From NCBI GenBank assembly GCA_951812285.1, contig OX638292.1, positions 907,008 to 971,007 on the forward strand: DNA of 64,000 nt. Reading direction: 5' to 3'. Below, in pieces: positions 51,682 through 61,351 of this stretch. Source of the DNA: an uncultured Dehalococcoidia bacterium. Lineage in GTDB: Bacteria > Chloroflexota > Dehalococcoidia > Lucifugimonadales > UBA1127. A program made the position numbers and the translations under genes. Within the stretch, counting starts at the first letter, position 1. Every line of letters begins with the position of its first letter. A model generated the notes under the pieces. The model saw nothing but the letters and a program-made list of their open reading frames with translations. It ran no database searches and was not told where the DNA came from.

Positions 51682-52005
51682 TCAGTCCCTGAAGAAGGTC
51701 ATCTGGAACCCGTCGCCCATGAGGATGTCGAGTCCTCCGGGCACCCTGCTTGCGAACAGGATGAGTGAGTGCATGGCTCCGCCGGAGGGCTCGGTTCCGT
51801 CCTGCTTCCACCGGTACATCTGCTTGTAGTCGACGCCTATGGCCTTGGCGAGACCGGCCCAGGTGAGGCCGGCGGCCTGTCTGAGGCGTTCCAGGCGGTC
51901 GGTGAAGTCGTCGGGCAGCAGGTTTCCGTAGGGCAGGTGCTCCACGTCTTGCTGGGTCAGTTCCGGTCTCCCGTCGAAACGGGAAGGGTAGTTAGTGTTG
52001 GTCAT
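51682..52005 (-). CDS. Helix-turn-helix (XRE-like) regulator
   Basis: The 107 residues start at ATG 52005, with GGAGG seven bases upstream. DDFTDRLERLRQAAGLTWAGLAKAIGVDYKQMYRWKQDG is a helix-turn-helix of the lambda-repressor type. A C-terminal SLILFASRVPGGLDILMGDGFQM follows. It is the intact paralog of the frameshifted gene at 35742. Overlaps the preceding HTH gene by 14 bases. Confidence 0.82.
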   Translation of the reverse strand: MTNTNYPSRFDGRPELTQQDVEHLPYGNLLPDDFTDRLERLRQAAGLTWAGLAKAIGVDYKQMYRWKQDGTEPSGGAMHSLILFASRVPGGLDILMGDGFQMTFFRD

Positions 52006-52273
52006 CTCTATCCTCCAGTCTGAACAGGTCGTGAAAGTTCTCCATTCCGAGGGTCTTCTGCATCCGACGTCGGATGCGGCCCGAGGGCGCTCGCCCCTCG
52101 TTGACCAGCATGGAGAGGTAGCCGGGACTGATCCCGACCTCCCTGGCGAGCCAGTTCTGAGAGCGGTTGAGCACGGCCAACCGCTTCCAGAGCGCCGCCG
52201 TGTCGAGCCGGACAACGGTCCGTCCTCCACGCCTCGGGCGTCCCTTGGCTTCGTTGGCATCTCTTGAACGCAT
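51992..52273 (-). CDS. Helix-turn-helix regulator
   Basis: The 93-residue protein has a basic N-terminus and the HTH core LAVLNRSQNWLAREVGISPGYLSMLVNEGRAP, then RRRMQKTLGMENFHDLF. This is a Cro/C1-type DNA-binding domain. It lies at the downstream end of the transfer operon and probably controls it together with the overlapping second HTH gene. Confidence 0.82.
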   Translation of the reverse strand: MRSRDANEAKGRPRRGGRTVVRLDTAALWKRLAVLNRSQNWLAREVGISPGYLSMLVNEGRAPSGRIRRRMQKTLGMENFHDLFRLEDRDDQH

Positions 52274-52338
52274 GGCTTCGTCGATCTCCTATTCATGTAT
52301 GTCGGGAGCGGCTCACGCCCCCGCCGTCGTGTTCATAT

Positions 52339-53991
52339 TCATAGGTGGGGCAGGGCCCGGGGCAACTCCCACTCGGCGGGGGTGCGCCAGGCGCGTCCCA
52401 GCGGCCCCAGGGCGTCCACGGCCTCCTTGTGGGAGACCCAGAGGGGCACGGCGACCCCCTCGGCCCGCATCTCCTCCCGCGCCACGCGCAGGAAGTGGGT
52501 GGCGGCGATCTCGTCGTCGAAGACGACCAGGACGGCGGGCCTTGCGCCGTGGTCGTCGGTGGGCCTGTGGGATGAGTAGTAGCGAAGATAGGGGGCGAGT
52601 CGCGCCGACATGGTTGAGGGTCTCACGGCCCTCCGCTCCCACTCCAAGAAGAATGGCCAGGTCGTCTCGCCGCGTTTGAGGACGCCGAAGGCGTCGGGGT
52701 TGACGGAGCGCATCCGGTCGTCGTGGCGGAAGTGGCGGGACGCCCTCCTGGGCGGGTCGAGCTGGACGATCTCCCAGCCGAGCAGAGGGGCCTGCGCCGT
52801 GAGCGCGGCCAGGAAACCGTGGACGGCGGCGGTGTGCTCGGCGTTCCTGAGCAGCTGGCGGCCGCGCCTGCCCGTGATGTTGCTCCACTCGAAGGAAGCT
52901 TCGGGGTCTTCGGGCGCGGCGCTCCACCGCTTCCTCGCCAAACCGACCGACGTTCGGTCCCTGCGGGCAAGGAGGGCCAGCCCCCGGTCGGTGAGGGCCA
53001 GGCGCATCCCGGCGCTGCTTGAGCGGGTGACGAGGCGGAATCCTTCGAGGGGGTTGACCAGCTGGGATGCCCTTGGTACGGAGACCCCCAGGAGACCGGC
53101 CAGGTCGGTGACGGTGATCCAGGGCCAGTCGGACACCAGGTCGAGGGCGCGCTTCTCGGCGGGCTTCAGGTAGACGGGCAGCAGGTGGTCGGCCATGTCC
53201 GACGCCGCGCCCCTCTCTGGCAGGTCCGTGGGAACCGAGACGAGGCGCGGCCCGTTCTCTGTTGGAATCTCCCCACCGGCGTCGGTGCGTTCCAGGACGT
53301 AGGGCAGGTTGACGGCGGCGGCGACCCTGGTGGGGCGCCATATCCGGTCGCCCGCTCCCGCCCGGAGCGCGTCCTGTTCCAGGGCGAAGAGGGCGGGCAC
53401 GTCGGTTGTGTCGAGCACCCTGCGGGCGTGCCTGAGACGCACGTCGTCGGCCATGAGGACCAGCACTGCCCCGGGCATGGGCTCGTCGCGCATCTTCCAG
53501 AGGCGCTTGGCGAAGCCCGACCGGTCGGCCGTGAGTCCCTGCCGGACGATGCCGATGGTCTTGCCATCGGGCAGGGTCGCGGCGGCGTCCAACCGCACGG
53601 ACCTGTACCAGCGGAACCGTATGGGGAAGGCGAGACCGGAGAGGATGGAGGCCAGGCGGTAGACGGCGGGCAGGGCGTCGAGGCGCTCCATCAGGCTTCG
53701 CCGCCACTGGGCCGAGAGGGGACGGGAGCGCAGAAGCAGGTCGAGGGAGACGTCCTCCTCCTCGGCGAGCCTTCGCAGCCCCGCAGTGGTGAGGTGGAAC
53801 CTCCGGGCCGGTTGCAGTGGGTCGATGGCGTGGATCACGGAAGCGCAGAAGCCGCTGTCTTCAAGCCTCTGCACCGCCTCGTAGACCGCGCCGGTGGACC
53901 TGCCGGTGACTGCGACCATCTCCTGCCGGTCAAGGAAGGGCATGGAAGCGAGGGCGCGGATCAGCTGCGGCTCACATCCTTCGGGTCTCAT
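52339..53991 (-). CDS. Replication-relaxation family protein
   Basis: The 550-residue protein starts at ATG 53991, overlapping the coupling-protein stop (ATGA). Winged-helix segments occur at both ends of its first half: LIRALASMPFLDRQEMVAVTG with RSTGAVYEAVQRLEDSGF, and later WPWITVTDLAGLLGV with VPRASQLVNPLEGF. NAEHTAAVHGFLAAL and FRHDDRMRSVNPDAFGVL resemble the relaxase/nuclease-like core of the Replic_Relax family of conjugative elements and plasmids. It probably nicks or recruits DNA at the transfer origin. Confidence 0.75.
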   Translation of the reverse strand: MRPEGCEPQLIRALASMPFLDRQEMVAVTGRSTGAVYEAVQRLEDSGFCASVIHAIDPLQPARRFHLTTAGLRRLAEEEDVSLDLLLRSRPLSAQWRRSLMERLDALPAVYRLASILSGLAFPIRFRWYRSVRLDAAATLPDGKTIGIVRQGLTADRSGFAKRLWKMRDEPMPGAVLVLMADDVRLRHARRVLDTTDVPALFALEQDALRAGAGDRIWRPTRVAAAVNLPYVLERTDAGGEIPTENGPRLVSVPTDLPERGAASDMADHLLPVYLKPAEKRALDLVSDWPWITVTDLAGLLGVSVPRASQLVNPLEGFRLVTRSSSAGMRLALTDRGLALLARRDRTSVGLARKRWSAAPEDPEASFEWSNITGRRGRQLLRNAEHTAAVHGFLAALTAQAPLLGWEIVQLDPPRRASRHFRHDDRMRSVNPDAFGVLKRGETTWPFFLEWERRAVRPSTMSARLAPYLRYYSSHRPTDDHGARPAVLVVFDDEIAATHFLRVAREEMRAEGVAVPLWVSHKEAVDALGPLGRAWRTPAEWELPRALPHL

Positions 53992-56501
53992 TCCTCGGCC
54001 TCCTTCTCCGCTGTCTGCTTCTTCTCCTGTCCTTCGTTCCGTTCGATCTCCTCCACGCCCTTGCGGTAATCGCCCACCTTCCTGTGGCCTTCGGCGTCGG
54101 CGTAGTCCGCCTGCCTGCCGGAGACGGTGTAGGCGGTCGCGGCCTCCCGGATGCGGTCGGCCGTCTCCGGGTTGCCCTCCTCCGGCTTGCGCACCATCAT
54201 CGAGAAGGCGGGCATCCGCTCCTTGCCCACGGTGGCGCGGACGTAGCAGTGGTGCACGGGGAGGGACGTGATGTCGTCCTCGGTGACGCGCTCCTTGCCC
54301 AGCTCCCACACCAGGGTCCGGGCGTCGGCCCCGGCCACCTGGAAGACGGCGAGGCAGCCGACGTTGGCGAGGAGGGTGTCCCGCATGGTGCGGGAGAGGT
54401 CGTCGAGCTTGGCGAGGCTCTGGGTGGCGAGGATGAAGGACGCGCCGAACTTGCCCAGCTCGGAGAGCATCGACTCGTAGTCCACGCCGGGCATGGACTG
54501 CATTTCGTCCACGACGACCAGCGCGCCCCGGCGCTGGTCCAGCCGCAGGCTTCCCTGCTCCCGTATCACCGCGTCCACCAGGTTGAGGAGGGACGCGCCC
54601 ACCAGGGCGGCGACGTCCCTGCCCACGGTTCCCTGGGAGGTGGAGACGAGCAGGATCCCGCCTTCGTGGATGGTGCGGCGCAGGTCGATGGTGGAGCGGC
54701 GCTGTCCAAGGATGGCCCGCGCCCGCTTGGACGACGCGTAGTAGGAGAGGCGGGTCTGGACGGGGGCCAGCGCCTCGGCCTTGTACTGCCGGTGCCAGGA
54801 CGAAAAATCCCTGGCCCACCATTCGAGGAGGTAGGGGTCGGAGACCTTCTTGAGCACGTCCTTGCGGAACGGGTCGTTGGAGAGGAGCTTGAGGCCGTCG
54901 AGGATGGTGTGCTGGGCCTCCGCCTCCATCTGCTCGTTGGCCTCGTGGAGCGTCTTGACGGTCTGTTCGAGGATGGACTGCATCCTCGGTCCCCACTGCT
55001 CCCACAACCCCTTGGCGACGCGCACCACCGAGTCGGCGGTGCGGTCGCGGTCGGCGAAGATGCGGGTGTCCAGGAGGTTGATGCCGGGGGCGCGGGACTC
55101 GTCGGACAGGTCGATGAGCCGCACCCTGTCCGCAAGGGAGTCGGGGACGTGTTCGAGGATGCCGGCCACCAGGTCGGTGTGGGGGTCGATGACGACGATG
55201 GCGTCGGGGTCTCTGCCCGCTGCCTTCTCCCTCAGCTTGTGGGTGACGACGTGGTGCATGAGGGTGCTCTTGCCCATGCGGGTTCTCGCCACGTAGAGGT
55301 GGTGACGCCGGAGCAGGTCTTCGGGGAAGCGGATCTCCCTACCGGTTCCCGCCGTGGTGTCGCCCACCAGCGCGCCGCCCCTGACTCCCTTCGCCGATGG
55401 GCTGAGCGCCCTCGCGCCGGACCGCTCCACAAGGGGCGTCTCGTCGCCCGCTCCGGGCGGGTGCCAGAGGCAGGCCACCTCGCGAACGCCGAGGACGCTG
55501 CGCCTTCCGAACAGGCCGGGGCTCGTCGGGTGGAGCGCGGACGGGTCTGGCGTAACGGGCCGGGGTGCGCCGACCTTGAACCGGGCCCCGGCGGGGTTGT
55601 CGAAGTGGCGGTAGGCGGCGGCGAGGGCGTCCAGAAGCTCTCCGGCCCGTCGCCGCCCCGTGTCGGCGGGCAGCACGGCGACGACCTGAAGCTCGGCGTC
55701 GAAGGCGATTCGGGAGACCTTCTCGCCTATCAGGACGGGGTCCTCGACGCGGCTTCTGGCCTTCTTCCACCGCCACCAGCCCCAGCCGCCAACGGCCATC
55801 CCCAGGGCCGTGACGAAGCCCAGGAGGGCCGCCTTCCATATCTCGCCGTCCTGCACCCACAGGTAGCCCTTGAGGGCGGCGAACGCGCCGATGCCGAGGA
55901 CGGCCATCGTGATCCCGTCCATCTGCAGGGGTTTGGTCTGAAAGGTGTAGGCGGGCTCCCTCGGCTCCATGCCGGGACGCTTGTGGGCCTTGTCGAGATG
56001 GGGCTGCGACCAGTCGGGTCCCAGGGAGCGCAGCATCAGCCGGGCCACCACCCGCTCCCCCTCGTAGAGGGCCGACAAGGCCCCCATGAGGGCAATGAGG
56101 GGGTCCGAACCGGGGTCGAGCAGGTCGTCGTCGCGGAAGGTCCTCAGCGGGACGTACTCGGGACCGTCGGCCCGAAGCGTGATCGACCACGCCTGCTCCC
56201 CGTCGCGGAGGCGCAGGGGGTCGTCGTCGGGGTCCACCCTGCTGATGCGTGCCTGTGGGTAGTGGGCGGAAAGCTGTCCCCGCACCACCCGGTCGTCCAG
56301 GCAGCGGGCCATGAGGGTCACGCCGTCCATATCCCCGGCAAGCTCCAGGGAGAAGGGTTCCGGCACCGCGATGGACTGGAGCAGGTTCTCGACGCCCAGA
56401 AGGGTGCGCTCCCCGGCCCTGGGCGGCGTCACCGCCAGCAGGACGGGGCTGTTTTCGTTGCTATGGTCTCCGAACAGGATTTCCTTCGGGTTCAGCTTCA
56501 T
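53988..56501 (-). CDS. Type IV secretion coupling ATPase (TraD/TraG/HerA-like)
   Basis: The 837-residue protein has two membrane helices near 200-250 (MAVLGIGAFAALKGYLWV and a following AALLGFVTALGMAVGGWGWW) and a RecA-like motor. Walker A is ARTRMGKSTLMHH near 410, and Walker B LVVVDEMQSMPG near 664. DPHTDLVAGILEHVPD and TQSLAKLDDL are typical of TraG-like coupling proteins. It would feed the DNA-relaxase complex into the channel. An N-terminal ~200-residue domain of unknown type precedes the helices. Confidence 0.88.
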   Translation of the reverse strand: MKLNPKEILFGDHSNENSPVLLAVTPPRAGERTLLGVENLLQSIAVPEPFSLELAGDMDGVTLMARCLDDRVVRGQLSAHYPQARISRVDPDDDPLRLRDGEQAWSITLRADGPEYVPLRTFRDDDLLDPGSDPLIALMGALSALYEGERVVARLMLRSLGPDWSQPHLDKAHKRPGMEPREPAYTFQTKPLQMDGITMAVLGIGAFAALKGYLWVQDGEIWKAALLGFVTALGMAVGGWGWWRWKKARSRVEDPVLIGEKVSRIAFDAELQVVAVLPADTGRRRAGELLDALAAAYRHFDNPAGARFKVGAPRPVTPDPSALHPTSPGLFGRRSVLGVREVACLWHPPGAGDETPLVERSGARALSPSAKGVRGGALVGDTTAGTGREIRFPEDLLRRHHLYVARTRMGKSTLMHHVVTHKLREKAAGRDPDAIVVIDPHTDLVAGILEHVPDSLADRVRLIDLSDESRAPGINLLDTRIFADRDRTADSVVRVAKGLWEQWGPRMQSILEQTVKTLHEANEQMEAEAQHTILDGLKLLSNDPFRKDVLKKVSDPYLLEWWARDFSSWHRQYKAEALAPVQTRLSYYASSKRARAILGQRRSTIDLRRTIHEGGILLVSTSQGTVGRDVAALVGASLLNLVDAVIREQGSLRLDQRRGALVVVDEMQSMPGVDYESMLSELGKFGASFILATQSLAKLDDLSRTMRDTLLANVGCLAVFQVAGADARTLVWELGKERVTEDDITSLPVHHCYVRATVGKERMPAFSMMVRKPEEGNPETADRIREAATAYTVSGRQADYADAEGHRKVGDYRKGVEEIERNEGQEKKQTAEKEAEE

Positions 56502-56519
56502 TGATGAAAAGTCCTTTCT

Positions 56520-58850
56520 CTAGTGGCGTCCGGGTCTCCACTCGATGACCTCCGCCTCCTCCGGCGTGGCCTCAATGCGGACTGGGAAGCGGTTTCCCCG
56601 TGCGAGGAGCAGCCCGTCGCCTCGTGGGCACGAAAGCAGCCAGCGTTGGAGGTCTTCGGGCAGGTCGAAGGCGTCGCCGACGGTGCTGATGGCCGCCGCG
56701 TCCTGCTGGAGCAGGAGCTTGAAGGCGGCGTTCTGCAATAGCGCCCTTCCTGAATGGCCGGTGATGGTGCGGGAGGAGTCCTCAGAGAGAAGGTCCTGGA
56801 CGTCCTGGGTGATGAACTGCAACCCCAGCCGGTGCTTGCGGGCGCGCTTAGCCATGCTGACCATGAAGGCCGCGCCCTCGGGGTGCTGCATGATGCTCCA
56901 CACCTCGTCCACGACGAGGAGGCGGGGCTTGGGGTCCTGGGCGGCCGCCGCCCAAACGGTCTCGGTGCACACCATCGCGGCGGCGGGGCGGAGCTCGGGC
57001 TCCAGCAGCCGCAGGTCGAAGACGGTGATCAGGGCCTCGTTGCCCAGAAGGTCGTCTCCCTCGTCGGAGAAAAGATGTCTGAGGCTGCCGGTGGCGAAGG
57101 GCCGGAGCAGTCGGGCGAGGTCGGGGTCCCCCGCCTCGCTCTCCTGCAGGTACTTGTAGAAATCGCGGAAGCCGGTGCGCTCCCTGGGTTTCGCGTAGTA
57201 GCCCGCCAGGGCATGGTCGAGGGAGGCCCTGCGCTCCGCGCCGAGGCTCTCCCCGACCATGACTTCGATCAAGCGCCGGAGACTGCCGATGCGCTGGAGC
57301 ATCTCCTCGGAGTCGCCCTTGTCGATGACAAAGGGGTTCATGCCTTCGCCGGGAACGCCGGGAGACAGCACACGGCCCCCGGCTGCGCGTGCCATGTCCG
57401 CGTACTCGCCCTCCGGGTCTATGACGTAGGCGGTGATGCCTCTGGTCAGTCCCCTGAGCATTCCGAGCTTGGTCGAGAAGCTCTTGCCGCTTCCCGAACG
57501 TGCGAGGACGGCGGTGTTGGCGTTGAGGTGCGTTCCGTCCCACGGGTCGTAGACCACGGGGGAGCAGGCCCGCATGTCGATGCCGTAGAGGGTTCCGCTG
57601 CGGGTGTCCAGGTCGGGCGGCGAGAAGGGGAACAGACGGGCGATGCTGGACGTGTCGAGGCTGCGCCACTCGGCCACGGCGTTGAGAGCCAGGGGCAGGG
57701 TCGACAGCAGCCCCTCGCGCTGTCTGAAGGCGAGGTTGTCCAGCTTCCCCAGCGTGGCGCCGAAGTGGGCCTTGGCCCGCTGGGTCATCTCCTTCAGCGA
57801 CGCCTCGTCCTTCGCGTGAAGGGTTACGGATAAAGATGAATGGAACAGGCGCTCGCGCCCGCGTTGCACCTCGTCCCGGAGCCGGGTCACGTCCTCCAGG
57901 GCGATCTCCGCCTCCGGCGACATGGTGCGGCCCTTCTTGAAGGACAGGGACTGGGCCGACTCGAAGCGCACCTTCTGCCACTCCAGGGTCCTGGCCGCCT
58001 GCTCAGCGGGTATCGGGCCGATGTGGACGGACAGGTCCATGGGCGCTCCCGCCGCCATCAGCCCCTGGATGAAGCCGGGGGCAAGGGACCGGGGCCACTT
58101 GCCCAGGTGAAGAGAGCGGACGAGGCGGTCTCCAACGCGCATCTCGCGTCGGCCCATCTCGATCTCGACGGGGGCGTCGCCGTCGAACTCTCCGGGGGAG
58201 CCGCCGAGGAGCGCCGACACGAGGAACATCCGAAGCTGGCGGCCTCTGAGCGGGTGGACCGACAACCCTGCCCTCGCAAGAAGACCCCGCAGGTCGTCGA
58301 CGCGAGAGAACTCGCAGACGGCGTAGAAGCGCCGGTCGAGGATGCCGTCGCGGGTCTCAAGGTCGGTGAGGAGACGCCGGAGCGACTCGGCCGCCGCCTT
58401 CGTCTGGGGTGGCAGGTCCTCGGGCTGGGCCTGTTGCAGGTTGTCTCTGAGGGTTCCCAGGCGCGGAGGGTGCTGCCTGACGAGAAGCTGGACGGGAAAG
58501 TCGAGGGCGTTGAGCGCCCCGGCGAAGGCTCCCAGCTTCGGCTCGTCTATTTCGAGGCCCATCGCCTCGCAGACGCCGAGCTTCGTTCCGTCCAGGCGCA
58601 CCGGGCCGTCGTCGTCCAGGTGAGACAGCATGAAGAACAGCGGCAGGTCGGGTGGGGGCTTGGGGGCCGTCTCCCCGCCTGCCCCCGGATGGGCGGCGAG
58701 TTCGCCAAGGTCCTCGGGCGATGCGGCCTCGTCCGGCTCCACCGTTTCGGGCGGAGCGGAAGGCTCGGCGTCTCTCCCGGACCTGAGACCCGCCAGCCTG
58801 CGCCGGAGGGTCTCCGCTGCAGTCTTGATGCGTTCGACTAACTCTTTCAA
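56520..58850 (-). CDS. VirB4-type secretion ATPase
   Basis: About 776 residues; TTG 58850 with AAAAGGA upstream is the best start, since the frame further up overlaps the pilin-like gene. Walker A ARSGSGKSFSTK near 453, GITAYVIDPEGEYADMA, Walker B LLVVDEVWSIMQHPEGAAF near 650 and FITQDVQDLLSED are VirB4/TraC features. A Pro- and acid-rich N-terminal linker comes first. It powers assembly of the transfer channel. Confidence 0.92.
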   Translation of the reverse strand: MKELVERIKTAAETLRRRLAGLRSGRDAEPSAPPETVEPDEAASPEDLGELAAHPGAGGETAPKPPPDLPLFFMLSHLDDDGPVRLDGTKLGVCEAMGLEIDEPKLGAFAGALNALDFPVQLLVRQHPPRLGTLRDNLQQAQPEDLPPQTKAAAESLRRLLTDLETRDGILDRRFYAVCEFSRVDDLRGLLARAGLSVHPLRGRQLRMFLVSALLGGSPGEFDGDAPVEIEMGRREMRVGDRLVRSLHLGKWPRSLAPGFIQGLMAAGAPMDLSVHIGPIPAEQAARTLEWQKVRFESAQSLSFKKGRTMSPEAEIALEDVTRLRDEVQRGRERLFHSSLSVTLHAKDEASLKEMTQRAKAHFGATLGKLDNLAFRQREGLLSTLPLALNAVAEWRSLDTSSIARLFPFSPPDLDTRSGTLYGIDMRACSPVVYDPWDGTHLNANTAVLARSGSGKSFSTKLGMLRGLTRGITAYVIDPEGEYADMARAAGGRVLSPGVPGEGMNPFVIDKGDSEEMLQRIGSLRRLIEVMVGESLGAERRASLDHALAGYYAKPRERTGFRDFYKYLQESEAGDPDLARLLRPFATGSLRHLFSDEGDDLLGNEALITVFDLRLLEPELRPAAAMVCTETVWAAAAQDPKPRLLVVDEVWSIMQHPEGAAFMVSMAKRARKHRLGLQFITQDVQDLLSEDSSRTITGHSGRALLQNAAFKLLLQQDAAAISTVGDAFDLPEDLQRWLLSCPRGDGLLLARGNRFPVRIEATPEEAEVIEWRPGRH

Positions 58851-58869
58851 TTCGGTGGATTCCTTTTCT

Positions 58870-59205
58870 CTAGGGGGTTGGGATGGACGGGATGAGGCCG
58901 TGCCTGAGCAGGGTTGCGACGCCCTTGGCCGACAGCACAAGGACGAGGCCGACCACCGCCAGGAAGACGGCGGACTTGGCTCTGCCGCCGCCGCGCTCCT
59001 CGCTCCCCTCGGCCATCAGGACGAATCCCGCCCAGGCGATGGCGAAGACGGCGAGACCTGCGGCGGCGTAGGACATGGCGGTGAGGACGCGGTCGAAGGC
59101 TTCCAGCATCGCCCGCTCTTCGGCCGGGGCCGCGCCGGTGGAAACCAGCGCAGCCCCGGACATGAGTACTGCCGTCAGCGCCCGCCTCACCAGGGCCACT
59201 CCCAT
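58870..59205 (-). CDS. VirB2/TrbC-like small membrane protein
   Basis: The 111 residues have a signal-peptide-like N-terminus (VRRALTAVLMSGAALVSTGAAPA), then two membrane helices (YAAAGLAVFAIAWAGFVLMAEG and SAVFLAVVGLVLVLSAKGVATLL) separated by a short charged loop. That is the VirB2 pilin plan. It overlaps the PrgI-domain gene by 19 bases. Confidence 0.75.
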   Translation of the reverse strand: MGVALVRRALTAVLMSGAALVSTGAAPAEERAMLEAFDRVLTAMSYAAAGLAVFAIAWAGFVLMAEGSEERGGGRAKSAVFLAVVGLVLVLSAKGVATLLRHGLIPSIPTP

Positions 59206-60926
59206 CCCAGCCCCTCGAACCAGTCGCGCAGCCCGCCCGCGGGAGACTGCTCGGCGGGCGGGTCCTCGGGTTCGGGTTCCGGCACGACCAGCGCCGCGTA
59301 GGGGTCGTCGGACCCCACGTGGGAGGTCAACGCCAGGGACTCCTCGCGGCTCCCGGTGACGGGCGCCCGCTCCACCACCTCGGCCTTCACGTGTTCGGGA
59401 TGCAGAATCGTGATCGTGACGTCCTTGTCGATCGTCCTGCCGGGCACATAGGCGTAGGCATAGGCGGAGACGGTGTGCTCCGTCGTGGTGCCGTCGTCGT
59501 GGGTGACGGTGATGGTGTCGCTGTCGCTGTCGGAGTCGCTGGCCCCCGGGCGGTACAGGCTCACCGTCTCGGTGCGCTCCTCCGTCCGCTCCGGGTGGTG
59601 GGTGAGCACGGTCAGCGGGGGGATGGGAATGTTGAGGCTCGCCGTGAAGCTCGCGTCCACGCTCACGTCGTGGACAGCCTCGCCGGTGGGAACGGACAGC
59701 CGGAAGGTCGTCTCCCCGTTGGGGACGAAGGGGACGCCGGCGCTAGACGCGCCGGTTACGGCGTCGACCGTGCCCGTTATCGCCGTCACCCCGGCGTCCA
59801 GGAGCGCCGTCTCGGTGACGCTCTCGTGCCCGGCCACCGTCTGAAGCTCGACCGAGTGCTCGACGGACGCGGCGCAATCCGACTCGACGACGCCGCTGAC
59901 GGCGCCGGGCGTCCAGCCCAGGGTGGTCAGCCTGACGGTGCACAGCTCCCCCTCGGCCTCGGGGAGCGGGTACGGTATCCGGTCGTGCTCGACGGTGAGC
60001 GCCCCGGCCTGGCCGATGGTGTCCTCCCAGGACACGGTGAAGGACGGGACGGGGCCGTTGAGGGGGAGGGAGTAGTCGATGCGCTCCCCCTGGGCCAGGG
60101 TCGCCGAGCCCCAGAAGCGGAGGGAGCGCCCCTCGCTTCCCCCGAAGGCACGGACCCGGATGTCCAGGTCCGCCGCCGCCTTCAGGGTCACGGAGGCGCG
60201 GTCGCCGGAGACGTACAGCCCCTCGACGAATAACCGCCGTCCCTCCACCGGCTCGTTCAGCTCGAAGTCGATCTCGTCACGCCAGCGCTCATCGTCCGGG
60301 CTCTGGGCCAGGACGACGGCCTGGGGGACGGTCGCGGCCATCGCCACCAGGACGGCGGCCACGACCGCAATCCCGCCCCTGCCGGGTCCGCGGCGTCGGC
60401 TCTCCAGCGTCTCGGCCATGTGGCCGGGACGCTGCCCGCGTCCGCCCCGCTTGCGCCGCTTGCCGAACCAGGTGTGGGGACGGAAGGGCATCCGCCCGTC
60501 GCGCCGGTCTCCGTTCTTGCGGTTCTTCTTGCGCATCCTTCGAAGGACGCGCTTCGACCGCTTGGCCATCAGGCGCAGGGGGCCGGGGCCGGACTTGACC
60601 GGCTGGACCGGCGCGGGCGGCTCGCTGCGCACCAGCTGGGAGACCGGCCCGGCGTAGAGCCGCGCCCCCAGCCGGTACTTGAGCAGGTCGGCGGCCACCA
60701 GCGGCAGCCGCCTCCCGCCTATCTTGCCTACGACCATCGCGATGCCCGCCAGGCCGAACAGGACGGCAATCGCCATCCTCACCTCGGACGGGCCGACCGG
60801 GGCGTAGCGGTATGCGCCGTAGGACAGGGCGCACACCGCCGTGATCGCCACGATCTGGGGGAAGGTGAACCACAGCAGCACCTTGTCCTCGGCCTGCACG
60901 TGGGTTGGAACCTCGTGTTCTCTCAT
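59187..60926 (-). CDS. PrgI-domain protein fused to a large extracellular region
   Basis: The 579-residue protein opens with a PrgI-like module (VPTHVQAEDKVLLWFTFPQIVAITAVCALSYG, two membrane helices, then LLKYRLGARLYAG), the VirB3-like partner of VirB4 in Gram-positive-type systems. A strongly basic linker of about 70 residues follows, then a third membrane segment (IAVVAAVLVAMAATVPQAVVLAQ). About 360 residues of beta-rich, Thr/Ser/Val-rich sequence follow, with a DSDSDSD stretch and an acidic tail. PrgI proteins are usually ~100-150 residues, so this looks like a fusion of two genes: channel protein plus surface protein. Confidence 0.8.
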   Translation of the reverse strand: MREHEVPTHVQAEDKVLLWFTFPQIVAITAVCALSYGAYRYAPVGPSEVRMAIAVLFGLAGIAMVVGKIGGRRLPLVAADLLKYRLGARLYAGPVSQLVRSEPPAPVQPVKSGPGPLRLMAKRSKRVLRRMRKKNRKNGDRRDGRMPFRPHTWFGKRRKRGGRGQRPGHMAETLESRRRGPGRGGIAVVAAVLVAMAATVPQAVVLAQSPDDERWRDEIDFELNEPVEGRRLFVEGLYVSGDRASVTLKAAADLDIRVRAFGGSEGRSLRFWGSATLAQGERIDYSLPLNGPVPSFTVSWEDTIGQAGALTVEHDRIPYPLPEAEGELCTVRLTTLGWTPGAVSGVVESDCAASVEHSVELQTVAGHESVTETALLDAGVTAITGTVDAVTGASSAGVPFVPNGETTFRLSVPTGEAVHDVSVDASFTASLNIPIPPLTVLTHHPERTEERTETVSLYRPGASDSDSDSDTITVTHDDGTTTEHTVSAYAYAYVPGRTIDKDVTITILHPEHVKAEVVERAPVTGSREESLALTSHVGSDDPYAALVVPEPEPEDPPAEQSPAGGLRDWFEGLGWEWPW

Positions 60927-60952
60927 GCTCTCGCTCTCCTTCCTGTCTCGGT

Positions 60953-61240
60953 CTAACCGCTGGTGGGGGTGGGGGTGGCCGGGTTGGGCACGTCGATCTC
61001 CACCGGCGATCCGACGACGGCGTTCATGACCAGCTCGACGACGCCATAGGCCACCATCGCCAGCACGACGCCCGCGAGGGCGGTCATCATTGCGCTCTTG
61101 CCGCGCTCCATCTGGTGTGGGGCTCCGCTGGCGGTCAGGTACAGGTACGCGCCGTAGATGAAGAATCCGACGCCCACCGCGCCCACGATCCCCAGCCCGA
61201 TTCCCACAAGGTTCGATATGGTCTGTGTAAGGTCTTCCAT
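60953..61240 (-). CDS. TrbC/VirB2-like pilin subunit
   Basis: The 95 residues contain two hydrophobic helices (LVGIGLGIVGAVGVGFFIYGAYLYL and AMMTALAGVVLAMVAYGVVELVM) separated by a charged loop GAPHQMERGKSA, and a Pro/Thr-rich tail. This is the pilin layout of Gram-positive-type conjugation systems. It sits between VirB6 and the PrgI gene. Confidence 0.8.
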   Translation of the reverse strand: MEDLTQTISNLVGIGLGIVGAVGVGFFIYGAYLYLTASGAPHQMERGKSAMMTALAGVVLAMVAYGVVELVMNAVVGSPVEIDVPNPATPTPTSG

Positions 61241-61351
61241 TTCGTTTCTCTCCTCTTTTGCTTTTCGAGCGCTTCCGCTCGTCTCTACCGGTCGGGGCTT
61301 GCAGAAAACTCCGTCAACTGCACATCGCTGCTCCTCCTCGTCGTGCTGCGG

